Assembly (NCBI GenBank): GCA_905221605.1
Contig: CAJNDS010002259.1
Location: 474,168 to 538,167, forward strand
Source of the DNA: Symbiodinium natans
Lineage: Eukaryota; Sar; Dinophyceae; Suessiales; Symbiodiniaceae
Direction: 5' to 3'
DNA length: 64,000 bases
The translations under genes and the position numbers were made by a program. Shown here piece by piece: positions 32,505-44,440 of the stretch (within the stretch, counting starts at the first letter, position 1; every line of letters starts with the position of its first letter). The notes below the pieces were generated by a model. The model was not told where the DNA came from and did no database searches. It saw only the letters and a program-made list of their open reading frames with translations.

Positions 32505-32960
32505 TTGCAATATTATTACAGCATGAAATGCAATTAATAAAGTTGTGTTGTCTTGTTTGTTGTCTTCTTTCACTTAATTTCGTACATTATCCTCTTGTTT
32601 TCTTATTAATAATACAAAGTGTACTTGTAATACTAATTGAGTTATAAGGAACGGATCACAGGCTCGCGCAGATTAAAAATATAATTTAGTGCGTACATTT
32701 GCCCCGGGCTTATACTGCTCGCCCGTGAATGAAATAAACGAAACGTGCTCACTCATAGAATTAACACGAAGTGAGTGGAAAATGCATGCATTTCATACGT
32801 ATTATTTGGGCTTTTCTCACATTACGTTCGTATCATTCTATTCCTCGTTCTCTGTTAGCAATAGGATTATAGTATTACGTTCATAGTATTATTACAGCAG
32901 ATATAAGTGAACGTGTGAACACCATTATAAACTAAATGGACGCGTTCGCTTCTTTCATTT
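32505..32960. other. AT-rich island
   Basis: About 450 bases of AT-rich sequence between GC-richer flanks; a 65-codon ORF is not convincing. No clear terminal inverted repeats found. Confidence 0.6.
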
Positions 32961-33559
32961 GCAATTTCCCGTAAACCTTGGAAGCCCGATGCCCTCAGTC
33001 CCTAAACCTTAATTCCCCCTCATCACCCAAAACTCCAAAAGTCAGACGTCAGCTCGGGGCATTCTCCAGCTAGGACACAACATCAACCGCTCCGGGCACG
33101 ACGTCGGATCAGGAGCTCAGTGTTACTTGGAGGTTTGGGGTTCAGGGTTTAGGGTTTAGGGTTTGGGGTTTGGGGTTTGGGGTTCAGGGTTTGGGGCACT
33201 AAGGTGCAAAGAAAACCTTGCAACTAACCGCAAAAGAATGCTAGGATGCCCAGTAGTGCCCTCGGCTCCCTTTTAGGTTCCCTTAGAAGCCCCTTGACGC
33301 AAAAACGGGCACCCTTTGGTTAATCCTAGCTTGCTGGGCAACCTAGAATAGGTTGGGGCTGGGCTGGTTTGCTAGACAGCGTGGGCTGGGATGCAATGAA
33401 ATTGGATCCCCCCTTAAACCCTAAACCCTCAAGACAAAATAAATAGAAATTGTGTGTGCTCTCATTCTGAATTTCCGACGGTATGCATCTAAACAGTTGA
33501 CAAGCTGAGTTTAAGGATAGCCTTCGCGATTCAAAGCACCCTGTGCTGAGTTTGCTTCG

Positions 33560-34160
33560 ACCTCCTCCCCTCCCGTCCTCCCATCCTTCCCTCCCCTCCT
33601 CCCATCCTCCTGCCCTCCTCCCTTCCTCCCCTCCTCCCTCCCCCCTCCTCTCCTCCCCTCCTCTCCTCCCCTCCTCTCCTCCCCTCCTCCTCCCCTCCTC
33701 CCCTCCTCCCTCCTCCCCCTCCTCCCCTCCTCCCCTCCCTCCCTCCTCCCCTCCTCCCTCCTCCCCTCCTCCCCTCCTCCCCTCCTCCCCCTCCTCCCCC
33801 TCCTCCCCATCCCTTCCCCTCCTCCCCTCCTCCCCTCCTCCCCTCCTCCCCTCCTCCCGCCCCTCCTCCCCCTCCTCCCCTCCCCTCCTCCCCTCCTCCC
33901 CTCCCTCCGCCTCCTCCCCCTCCCCTCCTCCCCTCCTCCCCTCCTCCCTCCTCCCTCCCCCTCCTCCCCTCCTCCCCTCCTCACCCCTCCTCCCCTCCTC
34001 CCCTCCCCCCTCCTCCTCCCCTCCTCCCTCCTCCCCTCCTCCCCCCCTCCGCCCCCCTCCCCCCTCCCCTCCTCCGCACTCCCTCCCGCCCCTCCCCCTC
34101 CCCTCCCCTCCTCCCCTCCTCCCCTCCTCCCCTCCTCCCCTCCTCCCCTCCTCCCCCCCC
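33560..34160 (+). repeat. 600-bp pure C/T tract (CCCTCCT-type)
   Basis: Nearly uninterrupted pyrimidine repeat; the long ORFs on both strands (PSS-rich or GGEE-rich) come from it. Confidence 0.97.
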
Positions 34161-34171
34161 AAGAAAGCTGG

Positions 34172-34285
34172 GCATCTCTGATGGACATCAGAAGCCTGAA
34201 GCCCTTTCATGGTGGAAGTGCGTCCAGTCCTTTGAGGACATGGTTGCAGCGGTCTCCGCAGGTCCTGCTGAGGACATGTCTGGAT
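34172..34285 (+). other. Exon-like island after the C/T tract
   Basis: One frame reads LGISDGHQKPEALSWWKCVQ then SFEDMVAAVSAGPAEDMS. The C-rich tract before it and G-rich words after it fit the local exon pattern. Unidentified. Confidence 0.35.
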
Positions 34286-35150
34286 TTAAGTTGAGGGCTG
34301 AGGGTTTCCACTTAGGGTTTAGTTTTCAGGGCCAGTTTAAAGGGCTTCCAGAGTTTGGGCGAAAGTTTGGGGCGGTTTTGGGTTTTTGCCTTGGAACCCA
34401 TCTTTTGGCTGTTGGGGATTCCTTTTCGCGGTTGCACGGTATCTTGTGCTGATTTGGGGGCCTGACTTCGGTTCTTGCTTGCAGAGGCCGCTTAATAATT
34501 GAAGCATGCATGTGGGAGTTGCTGGTCATTGTTGCATTTGTCTGGGAGATAGGGCAAGTTTTGGGCATGTTGTACTTGCTTTTATTGGGAGATTGGGGTA
34601 GAGCCGTCTCGTTGAAGTATGTCCGCTGGACATTTTGGAGCTTTTCTGCCCGCTCTTTTTGGAGGTTTGAGGGGGGCCATGTGTGGGACGTCTGGCAAAC
34701 TCGATGTTGGTGAAATGGTCGGGAAGACATTCATTTCCTAACCCAAAGCCCTCAACCGTAACCCTAAACCCCGTTGTGCGGGTTTAGGGTTTAGGGAGAC
34801 CCTAAGAGGATAACCACAATTCAGCCCTAGACCCTTAGATCCTTGAAGCACGCAACAAATTGAAAGGGTACCATCGCACGTGGATGCCGGTTTCCCCAAC
34901 TTCTCACAAGCAACTTGTCCCTGTTTGCGCACAAAAAATGTGTTCTTTGGATGTGTAAGCTATCTTGTGTTTGGATTTGCTGCTTGTCTTTGCTTGCTGT
35001 TCCTGTGCTTTTCGGGGTCTTTGTTTGTCATGGTCTAATGTTAATAAATATTTGTATATATACAGAAACACATACATATAAACACAGGTATGTATGTGTA
35101 TGCCTTTTAGCGTGTCTGCATGCGTTTTGTTTGTCTGGTTGTTCATTTGC
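34286..35150. other. No gene recognised
   Basis: Unique sequence; a 134-codon minus-strand ORF (34326-34730) lacks family resemblance. Confidence 0.45.
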
Positions 35151-35155
35151 TGTCT

Positions 35156-35560
35156 CTGTGTGTCTGTCTGTGTGTCTGTCTCTCTGTGTGTGTGTGTGGG
35201 TGGGTGGTTGGTTGGGTGGGTGTGTGTGTGTGTGTGGGTGTGTGTGTGTGTGGGTGTGTGTGTGTGTGTGGGTGTGTGTGTGTGGGTGTGCGTGTGGGTG
35301 TGCGTGTGGGTGTGCGTGTGTGGGTGCGCGTGTGTGTGCGCGTGTGGGTGCGTGTGTGGGTGCGCGTGTGGTGTGTGGTGTGTGGTGTGGGTGTGGGTGT
35401 GGGTGTGGGTGTGGGTGTGGGTGTGGGTGTGGGTGTGGGTGTGGGTGTGGGTGTGGGTGTGGGTGTGGGTGTGGGTGTGCGTGTGCGTGTGCGTGTGCGT
35501 GTGCGTGTGCGTGTGCTTGTGCGTGTGCGTGTGCGTGTGCGTGTGAGGGTTTGGTGCGTG
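35156..35560 (+). repeat. GT-rich microsatellite (GTGTGG, GTGTGC)
   Basis: (GGGTGT)n then (GCGTGT)n. ORFs of up to 243 codons across it are repeat translations. Confidence 0.98.
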
Positions 35561-35639
35561 TTGAGTGTGCGTTTTTGGTGCGTTGGAGTTGGCGTCTTTG
35601 CAGAACAGGGGTGTGCGGGACGTGTGCGTGTGAAGTGTG

Positions 35640-36020
35640 TGTTTAGTGCGTAGTGAGTGTGCGTAGTGATGTGTGCGTGTGAGTGAGTGTGCGGGGTGTG
35701 CTGTGCGTGGGCGTGGAGTGTGAGTTGTGATGTGTGCGTGTGAGTGGTCGAGTTTTAGTGGTGTGCGTGTGGTGGGCGTGTGCGTGTGCGTGTGAGTGGG
35801 GGAGTGTGGTGTGTGTGGCTGTGTGTGTGTGTGTGTGTGTGTGTGGTGTGGGGATGTGAGCGCGCTGCGTGCGCTGTGCGGCGGTGCTGCTTGTGCGCGT
35901 GCGCGCGTGCGCGCGTGCGCGCGTGCGCGCGTGTGCGCGTGTGTGGGTGCGTGTGCGTGTGCGCGTGCGCGTGCGGGTGCGCGTGCGGGTGCGGGTGCGG
36001 GTGCGGGTGCGGGTGGGGGT
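35640..36020 (+). repeat. Second GT/GC-rich microsatellite
   Basis: GTGT, GCGC and GGGTGC repeats, with alternating purine-pyrimidine runs near 35893-35935. Confidence 0.97.
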
Positions 36021-38409
36021 TACAGCGATCTCCGTGACAACTGTGTTTATCGTTCTGGCGGATTGACTGAATTGCAGCCACTTCCAAAAGTTACCCGTGT
36101 GGCCCCGGGTTTGCGGAAACAGATTGGGGGGGGGGGCAGGGAGGGCGGGGTCTCTCTCTCCTTTAAACACCAAAGTAGTGCTGGAATTGTTGTGTTTGCT
36201 TCGGCCATGGCTCGAGCTTAGGTAGAAGTTCTGCTGGCACCGAGTCGACTCCGCCGAGATCCCAATTTTTACATTGATGCTTGGTTCCAAAATGTTAGAA
36301 ATTGACAGGCTGGTTTTCACAGCCCTCAAACACGAGTCCGATTCCGTGGTTCAGTCTTTGCTATGTTCTTGCAACAGGACAAGCACTCCGCCCGGCTTGC
36401 GCGTTGGAGGCGGGGGGGGGGGCATCGGTCTTGTCAACAGGGTGTTCTAGCCTGCGCCTTTGCGAGCGTAGCTGGCAACATGGAGAACGAGATGTGATCA
36501 TAAGACGTAGGAACAATCTTATGTTGTCCGTTTTGCAGCCAGTAGGGGGCGTCGCCCAAAGGACCTTGGCCAAATGTCGTTGTGCTGCCAGGTGATTCAT
36601 CAGCTTGTCGCACGCTCGGCCACGTGGAGTTGCACCACCGCACTCTGCTCGGCGCTGCACTCTACACTTCCTGCGTCTGGGCCTCGTGTCTCCTTTTGAC
36701 TGCCAGGTGGGTTTCCTGGCCCACGTTGATCGGAGCACTTCCTCAATTATGTTTCTTTTATTGCCTGAGGTGCCCCACCTTGTGCGTCCATGGCCGAGGA
36801 CCTGAGGGTCTGTGGGAAGCATGGCAACGCGCTCAGTTTCTTGATAGGTGCATTGCGTTGCGTCTGCTTGGGGTTGCTCAGGAATGATCCAATTTGTTCC
36901 AGTGCTCCTCTCATGTTTTGGCAGCCGCAGCCTGAGTGAAAAGACTGCATGTCTAGCTTGAAGTTGTGCAGTCGCATGACGTGTTTTTTTCTACATGGGC
37001 CGCTTCTTTCATTTTTCATTTCTGTGTTGCTACTGTTTCGGGGGTTTCTGACTGAATGGCGCTGCTTGTGAAGATCGTGGCCGATACTTTCTAAACTTGT
37101 CTTGTACGCGCGACAACTGCATTTTCCATATCGCGTTCCCTGCGCAAGTCACCACCTAAACATGGTTGTTGTGTGAACATCCGCTTCGCAAGGGCATGCG
37201 AGGTTGGCTGTTTTGCTGCGAAAGCGCTTTTCGGCTCCCGCGTGTGCGACTGAACCACCCCGTATCATGCTTCAAAGCTATCCAGGTCAAATGAAAGACA
37301 AATGCAGCCCCAGCTTTTCACGGAAGTCCTGTGCAAAGCGAACAAAATCGGGATTCAAATTTAGTTTCCGTATTGTTGGGAACACTGTTGGTGGCGTTTC
37401 TAGGCCAGCCTCCATTTTCAAGGCTCCGGACGCGACGCTTGGATAAGCCATGCCCTGCATCCTGACAGGATGGTCGGGATGCGCATCGAGGAGGACAAAG
37501 CTGTGCACATCCCAAAACAGAGGCACAGCGGTAACTTGCGAGCTCCCTGCTCACTTGCCAGACTGCCAGACTTTGCTTGCCAGGCCAATCGCACCCTCCC
37601 GGGCGTTTTGGTCGATTCTCTGTTCCAGTGCCTGAGTTGATCTTGTTTTCATTTATATAGATTCAGATCATTTGGCAGTGTGGCATGCTGCGGCATGCCA
37701 TGACGTGCCAATGTTTGCAGGTGCGGCTGGCGAAAAGCGTTCTAGGCGCTCTCATGCTCTCCACCAAACAATGACAGAGTCGGACTTTGTTGAGCAACAT
37801 GCTTCACTGGCCGTTGCAGACTTGGATACGCTCCGTTCAGGTCAGTATTGCAATCTCACAGCTTCCTATGGGAGGGATCCTGGTTCTTACCAGGGATCAA
37901 GTCATATCTGAACGTAGTGACGAGAACTATGAGTCTGGATGAGAGTCTTCACTGGCTGCGCTTCACGTTCAAAAGTTGGCAGCCCGACCCCCCAAAGCCT
38001 GAGCCTGACATGCCTGCTTGCTCTGCAAGGAGCTCCCGATCAGTTCCGAAAACATGGTTGGGCCCAAAACTGTAATTCGGGGCGGACAAGCGAGAATTCA
38101 AATCAAGCAGTTTGCCTCAGCTACTGCTTCAGTACAAGCAGAGCTGGAACGTTAATCCTTGCTGAGAGCACATGGCATTGATCTACATTCCAGCCTGCCT
38201 GCTGTGTGCACAAAGGATATGGAGACGACTGTTTACTTTTTCCGGGAAGCCTTCACACAGGACGGCTTCCACTGGTTCCCTGCCAGCTCAGATACCATGT
38301 TTAAGGATCTGTAGGCTACGGAGCTTGAGGGCACAAGCTCTTTGTGCAGACGTGGTCTGTGATCGTAGTGTTACCAATCAACCAGTCGACAAGGCGCGAC
38401 GAGCTTTCA
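36021..38409. other. Unassigned unique region
   Basis: No telomere-like repeats. Many short overlapping ORFs on both strands (up to 153 codons, minus, 36361-36822) with no recognisable domain. May be intergenic or hold short exons. Confidence 0.4.
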
Positions 38410-38957
38410 CAAAAAAAAAGACAGCACAAAGCCTTGCTGGAGGTCCGTGCCCGACTCCACCCGTCGGACGCGCTGTATGCCTTCCTTGACGACATCTACG
38501 TGACGGGTCCCCCCGACCACACCGCGAGCCAGTTCGGCCACGTGCGGGAAGCCCTCGCACGCCACGCGAACATCCAGGTGCATCTGGGCAAGACACGTGC
38601 GTGGAACTCCGCAGGTGAAAAACCTCCAGGCCTGCTCGCCCAGCTCCCCACCGAGGACCCTGCCAACCCCTGTTGGACCGGAAGTTGGGCACTCGCAGAG
38701 GCCCAGCAGGGCGTGGTGGTCTTGGGAAGTCCTATCGGAAGCCGGGAGTTCGTCGCGGAAAAACTCACGCAGCGTTTGCGCGAGCAGGACCGCCTGCTCC
38801 AGCAACTCCCGCACGTGCCCCACCTGCAGTCAGCGTGGCTGTTGCTGCTGTACTGTGCAGCGCCTCGATGCACCTACTTGGTACGGACCGTGCCGCCCTC
38901 CGACACGGCAGACTGCTGGCCGGGGGGGATGGTGAAATGCCTCTCCCCGACCTTAGC
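38410..38957 (+). pseudogene. Retroelement reverse transcriptase fragment (left part)
   Basis: The open frame contains YAFLDDIYVTG, the catalytic xxDD motif of reverse transcriptase, then HLGKTRAWNSAGE (motif D region) and a helical thumb-like stretch to YLVRTVPPSDTAD. The 5' part of the RT domain is missing; sequence before about 38405 is unrelated. A frame change occurs near 38911-38930 at a run of seven G. Coding is cut at 38957 by the palindromic insertion and resumes at 44813. This resembles non-LTR-type elements that I recall as common in Symbiodiniaceae; the exact clade is not determined. Confidence 0.82.
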
Positions 38958-39270
38958 CTTGGCGATGTTTATGGGTTGGTTGGTTGGTGGAGTTTTGTCT
39001 TGGATCCTCAAACTGGGGCATAGATGGTTGGTGGCTGGGTTGTCTTAGCCATGATCATGATGGGACCGCGCATTGGCAGGGATAGTTGGCGGTATGGGCT
39101 GGAGAGGCAAGGGTGACCAGTGGGCATGGCGACAGAAAAAACTTGTAGACATTCACTTCTTTCATTCGACCCAAAGCTGTCTCATGGAATCCAGAAATGA
39201 CCGGACCGGGCAGGAAAAGCTGAAAAGCTTTCGTTCGCCGTAGTTGCTTTGAAACTGGGCTTGAGTTTCC

Positions 39271-39389
39271 CCTCTAAACCCTAAACCCTAAACCCTAAAC
39301 CCTAAACCCTAAACCCTAAACCCTAAACCCTAAACCCTAGACCCTAAACCCTAAACCCTAAACCCTAAACCCTAAACCCTAAACCCTAG
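39271..39389 (+). repeat. Telomere-like array, C-rich, in left palindrome arm
   Basis: About 17 CCCTAAA units with one CCCTAGA variant, followed at 39462-39555 by CCCTAAG/CCCTAAA units. Confidence 0.97.
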
Positions 39390-39578
39390 ACCAGACCAAC
39401 TTGTACCCAGAAGTCGCCCTGCGACGCGGATTCGCCCCAGCTGTGCAGGAGGGAAAAAAACCCTACACCCTAAACCCTAAACCCTAAACCCTAAGCCCTA
39501 AGCCCTAAGCCCTAAGCCCTAAACCCTAAGCCCTAAGCCCTAAACCCTAAACCCTGAATTTAAACCCAAAAGACTTTC

Positions 39579-39672
39579 ATGTACGTATGTATGTATGTAT
39601 GTATGTATGTATGCATATATATATATATATGTATATGTAGATGTAGATGTATATGTAGATGTATATGTATAT
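39579..39672. repeat. GTAT and GTAGAT microsatellite in left arm
   Basis: (GTAT)n, AT run, then (GTAGAT/GTATAT)n; mirrored with different lengths at 44041-44141. Confidence 0.95.
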
Positions 39673-40194
39673 GCATAAGAAATGTCATTCAAAATGTTCC
39701 CACTTTCAATCACGTGGCCGCTTGTGCCACACACACACACATACACTCGAGAAAGATGTGCTTTGGTATCGGATTTAAGGCTTAATTAAGAGCTTTGTTA
39801 TGAAGCAGAGGCGGACTGATGCCGGAGACTTTTCAGGAAGCGAAGCGTACGCCCTAAGCTGCTGAGCACGGGCCTGAAATCCACGCGGAAACCCTAAACC
39901 GTAAACCCTAAACCCCAGCATCCACCGATCAGGAAGGCATGCAGGAACCATCTCACCTCGACCACGGGTGACTTTCTTAATTACCATTTAGGGTTTATAG
40001 GGTAGAACCACGTGGGTGACCTTAGCATGATCCGCTGTTCAAGCGGGCACGCATGTTTATGACACATGTGGGGCGCTGTTCAAGTGACCCCCTCACGACT
40101 CACGATCTGCTGTTCGGACATGCCATGCCACGCCACAATTTCCACGAAACTTTTGTTTTGCGCTGAGTTGCGAAGCACTCTTCCTAAAACCCGT

Positions 40195-41055
40195 AAACCC
40201 CAAAAGAACAAATATCAACAAGTCATATTCATAAAAATATCCTTAAAATCTTAAACGCCCTGAAAATGTAGGCAAATCCCAGACAAATTCCACCCAACAT
40301 CACGAAATGACAAGTATCATAGACCCGAAAGCATGAAAATATAAGTTTAGCCTTCTTACCCGATGGACTTTCTCACCCTTTTAGAACCCCTAATGCCTTT
40401 AAAACCTAAAGCCATTGTCTCTGCAACAAAAATGCATGTCAGCCAGCTAGCTGGCATAGAGTTTAAACCCTACACTAACACCTATCAGCCCGAAAACCCC
40501 CCCAAAAATGGCTGCCAGCTGGCTGGCACGACCGAGGGAAATTCAGTCATTGCTCTTAAGCCCCATCCTAAACCCCCCTAAACCCCAAAAGAAAAAATAT
40601 CAACAAGTCATATTCATACAAATATCCTTAGAATATTAATTGCCCTGAAAATATAGGCAAATCCCATACAAATTCCACCCAACATCACAAAATGACAAGT
40701 ATCATAGACCCGAAAGCATGAATATATAAGTTTAGCCCTCTTACCCGATGGACTTTCTCACCCCCTTAGAAACCCTAATTCCCTAAAAGCCTAAAGGCAT
40801 TGTCTCTGCAACAACATTGCATGGCAGCAACTAACTGGCAGAGAGCTTAAACCCTAAACAAACACCTATCAACCTGAAAACGCCCCGAAAATGGCTGCCA
40901 GCTGGCTGGCACGACCGAGGGAAATTCAGTCATTGCTCTTAAGCCCCATCCTAAACCCCCCTAAACCCCAAAAGAACAAATATCAATAAGTCATATTCAT
41001 AAAAACAGCCTTAAACTTTTAAATGCCCTGAAAATATAGGCAAATCCCATACACA
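40195..41055. repeat. Tandem repeat of about 385 bp, left arm
   Basis: Two full units and a partial third. Each has CCCCAAAAGAA, TCATATTCATA, GGCAAATCCCA, ATGGACTTTCTCACC and CAGCTGGCTGGCACGACCG. The start ATGGACTTTCTCACC recurs at 40363 and 40748. Confidence 0.9.
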
Positions 41056-41368
41056 ATCGTGACATGGCATGCTAAGGTAACCGGACCCGAACTAGTGCAT
41101 CATAGCCGCTTTGAAGACTTGATTTAGTTAGGCTTGCAACGCAATGATGCGACAGATGGACCTTGCGGTCGAGGAAGGTCTTCCTTGCTAGGTACGTGGA
41201 ACATCCGTTTCAGTTTCATTTCAGCTCCGAAGATCTGAAGAGCGTGCAGACTACTGGTGTGTTGTGCCGTTGACACACGACTGACTGCGTGCGGTTTTGG
41301 GAAACATGGCAGTGCAATGTTGCTTTGGGATGTTGAGGGTATCTGGGTAGAGCCGATTTTTTTTGTTT

Positions 41369-41388
41369 GGGGGGGGGGGGGGGGGGGG
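41369..41388 (+). repeat. G run in left arm, counterpart C run in right arm
   Basis: About 20 G; the mirrored run at 42328-42348 is C with one A. Confidence 0.9.
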
Positions 41389-41689
41389 TTATGTTCATAT
41401 GAGGTTTGGGTTTGTTTAAGTTTTAGGGTTTAGGATGAAGCCTTCAGCAAGATTGTGTGTTTTCCATTGGGTCTTTTGGGGATTTCGGGTTGTTGTGTAT
41501 GGGAGTTTGAGGGTATCTCGGGTAGAGACATTTTGGGGGGTTATGTCTGCAAATGTTTTTGCATATGAGTTTTGGGTTCGTTAAGTTTTCGGGCTTCGGA
41601 TGCAGCTTTGAGCAAGCTATTATTTAAAATTGCTGCCCGTTGTTATCATATGTCTGACTGGACAAAATGGGCCGCCAACCACTAAACGT

Positions 41690-42010
41690 CGCCAACCACT
41701 AAACGTCGGCCCGCTTCCGCGGGTCCAGCCCGGGCTGGAGTTGCGAGAGGGGGGTGGGTAAAACCCACCCCCCTTCGGCAACTCCAGCCCAGGCTGGAGT
41801 TGCGAGAGGGGGGTGGTCCATTGCGAGTGGGGGGTGTGCCCGCTGAGAATTGTCAGCGGGCACACCCGGGCACACCCCCCACTCGCAATGGACCACCCCC
41901 CTCTCGCAACTCCAGCCTGGGCTGGAGTTGCCGAAGGGGGGCCACCCCCCTCTCGCAACTCCAGCCCGGGCTGGACCCGCGGAAGCGGGCCGACGTTTAG
42001 TGGTTGGCGA
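41690..42010. repeat. Palindrome centre with nested hairpins
   Basis: Symmetry centre near 41849 in GTGTGCCCGCTGA-GAATT-type loop. Around it CCAGCC(C/A)GGCTGG and GGTCCATTGCGAGTGG words are repeated in both orientations several times. Confidence 0.9.
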
Positions 42011-42659
42011 CGTTTAGTGGTTGGCGAGGTTTTGTGGTTGGCGGCCCATTTTGTCCAGTCAGACATATGATAACAACGGGCAGCAATTTTAAATAATAGC
42101 TTGCTCAAAGCTGCATCCGAAGCCCGAAAACTTAACGAACCCAAAACTCATATGCAAAAACATTTGCAGACATAACCCCCCAAAATGTCTCTACCCGAGA
42201 TACCCTCAAACTCCCATACACAACAACCCGAAATCCCAAAAGACCCAATGGAAAACACACAATCTTGCTGAAGGCTTCATCCTAAACCCTAAAACTTAAA
42301 CAAACCCAAACCTCATATGAACATAACCCCCCCCCCCCACCCCCCCCAAACAAAAAAAAATCGGCTCTACCCAGATACCCTCAACATCCCAAAGCAACAT
42401 TGCACTGCCATGTTTCCCAAAACCGCACGCAGTCAGTCGTGTGTCAACGGCACAACACACCAGTAGTCTGCACGCTCTTCAGATCTTCGGAGCTGAAATG
42501 AAACTGAAACGGACGTTCCACGTACCTAGCAAGGAAGACCTTCCTCGACCGCAAGGTCCATCTGTCGCATCATTGTGTTGCAAGCCTAACTAAATCAAGT
42601 CTTCAAAGGGGCTATGATGCACTAGTTCGGGTCCGGTTACCTTAGCATGCCATGTCACG

Positions 42660-43525
42660 ATTGTGTATGGGATTTGCCTATATTTTCAGGGCATTTAATA
42701 GTTTAAGGCTGTTTTTATGAATATGACTTATTGATATTTGTTCTTTTGGGGTTTAGGGGGGTTTAGGACTAGGATGGGGCTTAAGAGCAATGACTGAATT
42801 TCCCTCGGTCGTGCCAGCCAGCTGGCAGCCATTTTCGGGGCGTTTTCAGGTTGATAGGTGTTTGTTTAGGGTTTAAGCTCTCTGCCAGTTAGTTGCTGCC
42901 ATGCAATGTTGTTGCAGAGACAATGCCTTTAGGCTTTTAGGGAATTAGGGTTTCTAAGGGGGTGAGAAAGTCCATCGGGTAAGAGGGCTAAACTTATATA
43001 TTCATGCTTTCGGGTCTATGATACTTGTCATTTTGTGATGTTGGGTGGAATTTGTATGGGATTTGCCTATATTTTCAGGGCAATTAATATTCTAAGGATA
43101 TTTGTATGAATATGACTTGTTGATATTTTTTCTTTTGGGGTTTAGGGGGGTTTAGGATGGGGCTTAAGAGCAATGACTGAATTTCCCTCGGTCGTGCCAG
43201 CCAGCTGGCAGCCATTTTTGGGGGGGTTTTCGGGCTGATAGGTGTTAGTGTAGGGTTTAAACTCTATGCCAGCTAGATGGCTGACATGCATTTTTGTTGC
43301 AGAGACAATGGCTTTAGGTTTTAAAGGCATTAGGGTTTCTAAAAGGGTGAGAAAGTCCATCGGGTAAGAGGGCTAAACTTATATTTTCATGCTTTCGGGT
43401 CTATGATACTTGTCATTTCGTGATGTTGGGTGGAATTTGTCTGGGATTTGCCTACATTTTCAGGGCGTTTAAGATTTTAAGGATATTTTTATGAATATGA
43501 CTTGTTGATATTTGTTCTTTTGGGG
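42660..43525. repeat. Tandem repeat of about 385 bp, right arm
   Basis: Reverse complement of the left-arm repeat with scattered substitutions. Confidence 0.9.
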
Positions 43526-44319
43526 TTTACGGGTTTTAGGAAGAGTGCTTCGCAACTCAGCGCAAAACAAAAGTTTCGTGGAAATTGTGGCGTGGCATGG
43601 CATGTCCGAACAGCAGATCGTGAGTCGTGAGGGGGTCACTTGAACAGCGCCCCACATGTGTCATAAACATGCGTGCCCGCTTGAACAGCGGATCATGCTA
43701 AGGTCACCCACGTGGTTCTACCCTATAAACCCTAAATGGTAATTAAGAAAGTCACCCGTGGTCGAGGTGAGATGGTTCCTGCATGCCTTCCTGATCGGTG
43801 GATGCTGGGGTTTAGGGTTTACGGTTTAGGGTTTCCGCGTGAATTTCAGGCCCGTGCTCAGCAGCTTAGGGCGTACGCTTCGCTTCCTGAAAAGTCTCCG
43901 GCATCAGTCCGCCTCTGCTTCATAACAAAGCTCTTAATTAAGCCTTAAATCCGACACCAAAGCACATCTTTCTCGAGTGTATGTGTGTGTGGCACAAGCG
44001 GCCACGTGATTGAAAGTGGGAACATTTTGAATGACATTTCTTATACATATACATATACATCTACATGTACATCTACATCTACATCTACATATACATATAC
44101 ATATATATGTATGCATACATACATACATACATACGTACATGAAAGTCTTTTGGGTTTAAATTCAGGGTTTAGGGTTTAGGGCTTAGGGCTTAGGGTTTAG
44201 GGCTTAGGGCTTAGGGCTTAGGGTTTAGGGTGTAGGGTTTAGGGTGTAGGGTTTTTTTCCCTCCTGCACAGCTGGGGCGAATCCGCGTCGCAGGGCGACT
44301 TCTGGGTACAAGTTGGTCT

Positions 44320-44440
44320 GGTCTAGGGTTTAGGGTTTGGGGTTTAGGGTTTGGGGTTTAGGGTTTAGGGTTTAGGGTTTAGGGTCTAGGGTTCAGGGTT
44401 TAGGGTTTAGGGTTTAGGGTTCAGGGTTTAGGGTTTAGAG
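44320..44440 (+). repeat. Telomere-like array, G-rich, in right arm
   Basis: Mirror of 39271-39389 but with more variant units (TTTGGGG, TTCAGGG). Confidence 0.95.

Noticed and set aside
33326-34210. Large ORFs (up to 294 codons) on both strands
   Set aside because: Built from the CCCTCCT tract; no non-repeat coding content except the short island at 34172-34285.
1-36000. The region might be a true chromosome end (telomere or subtelomere)
   Set aside because: Arrays occur in both orientations, are separated by conserved exons of one gene, and do not run to a terminus. Nearby subtelomere origin cannot be excluded but is not needed.
34915-36329. ORFs of 110-243 codons
   Set aside because: Translations of GT/GC microsatellites.
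40195-41055. CRISPR-like array
   Set aside because: Units are about 385 bp and contiguous, with no short repeats and unique spacers, in a eukaryotic mobile element.
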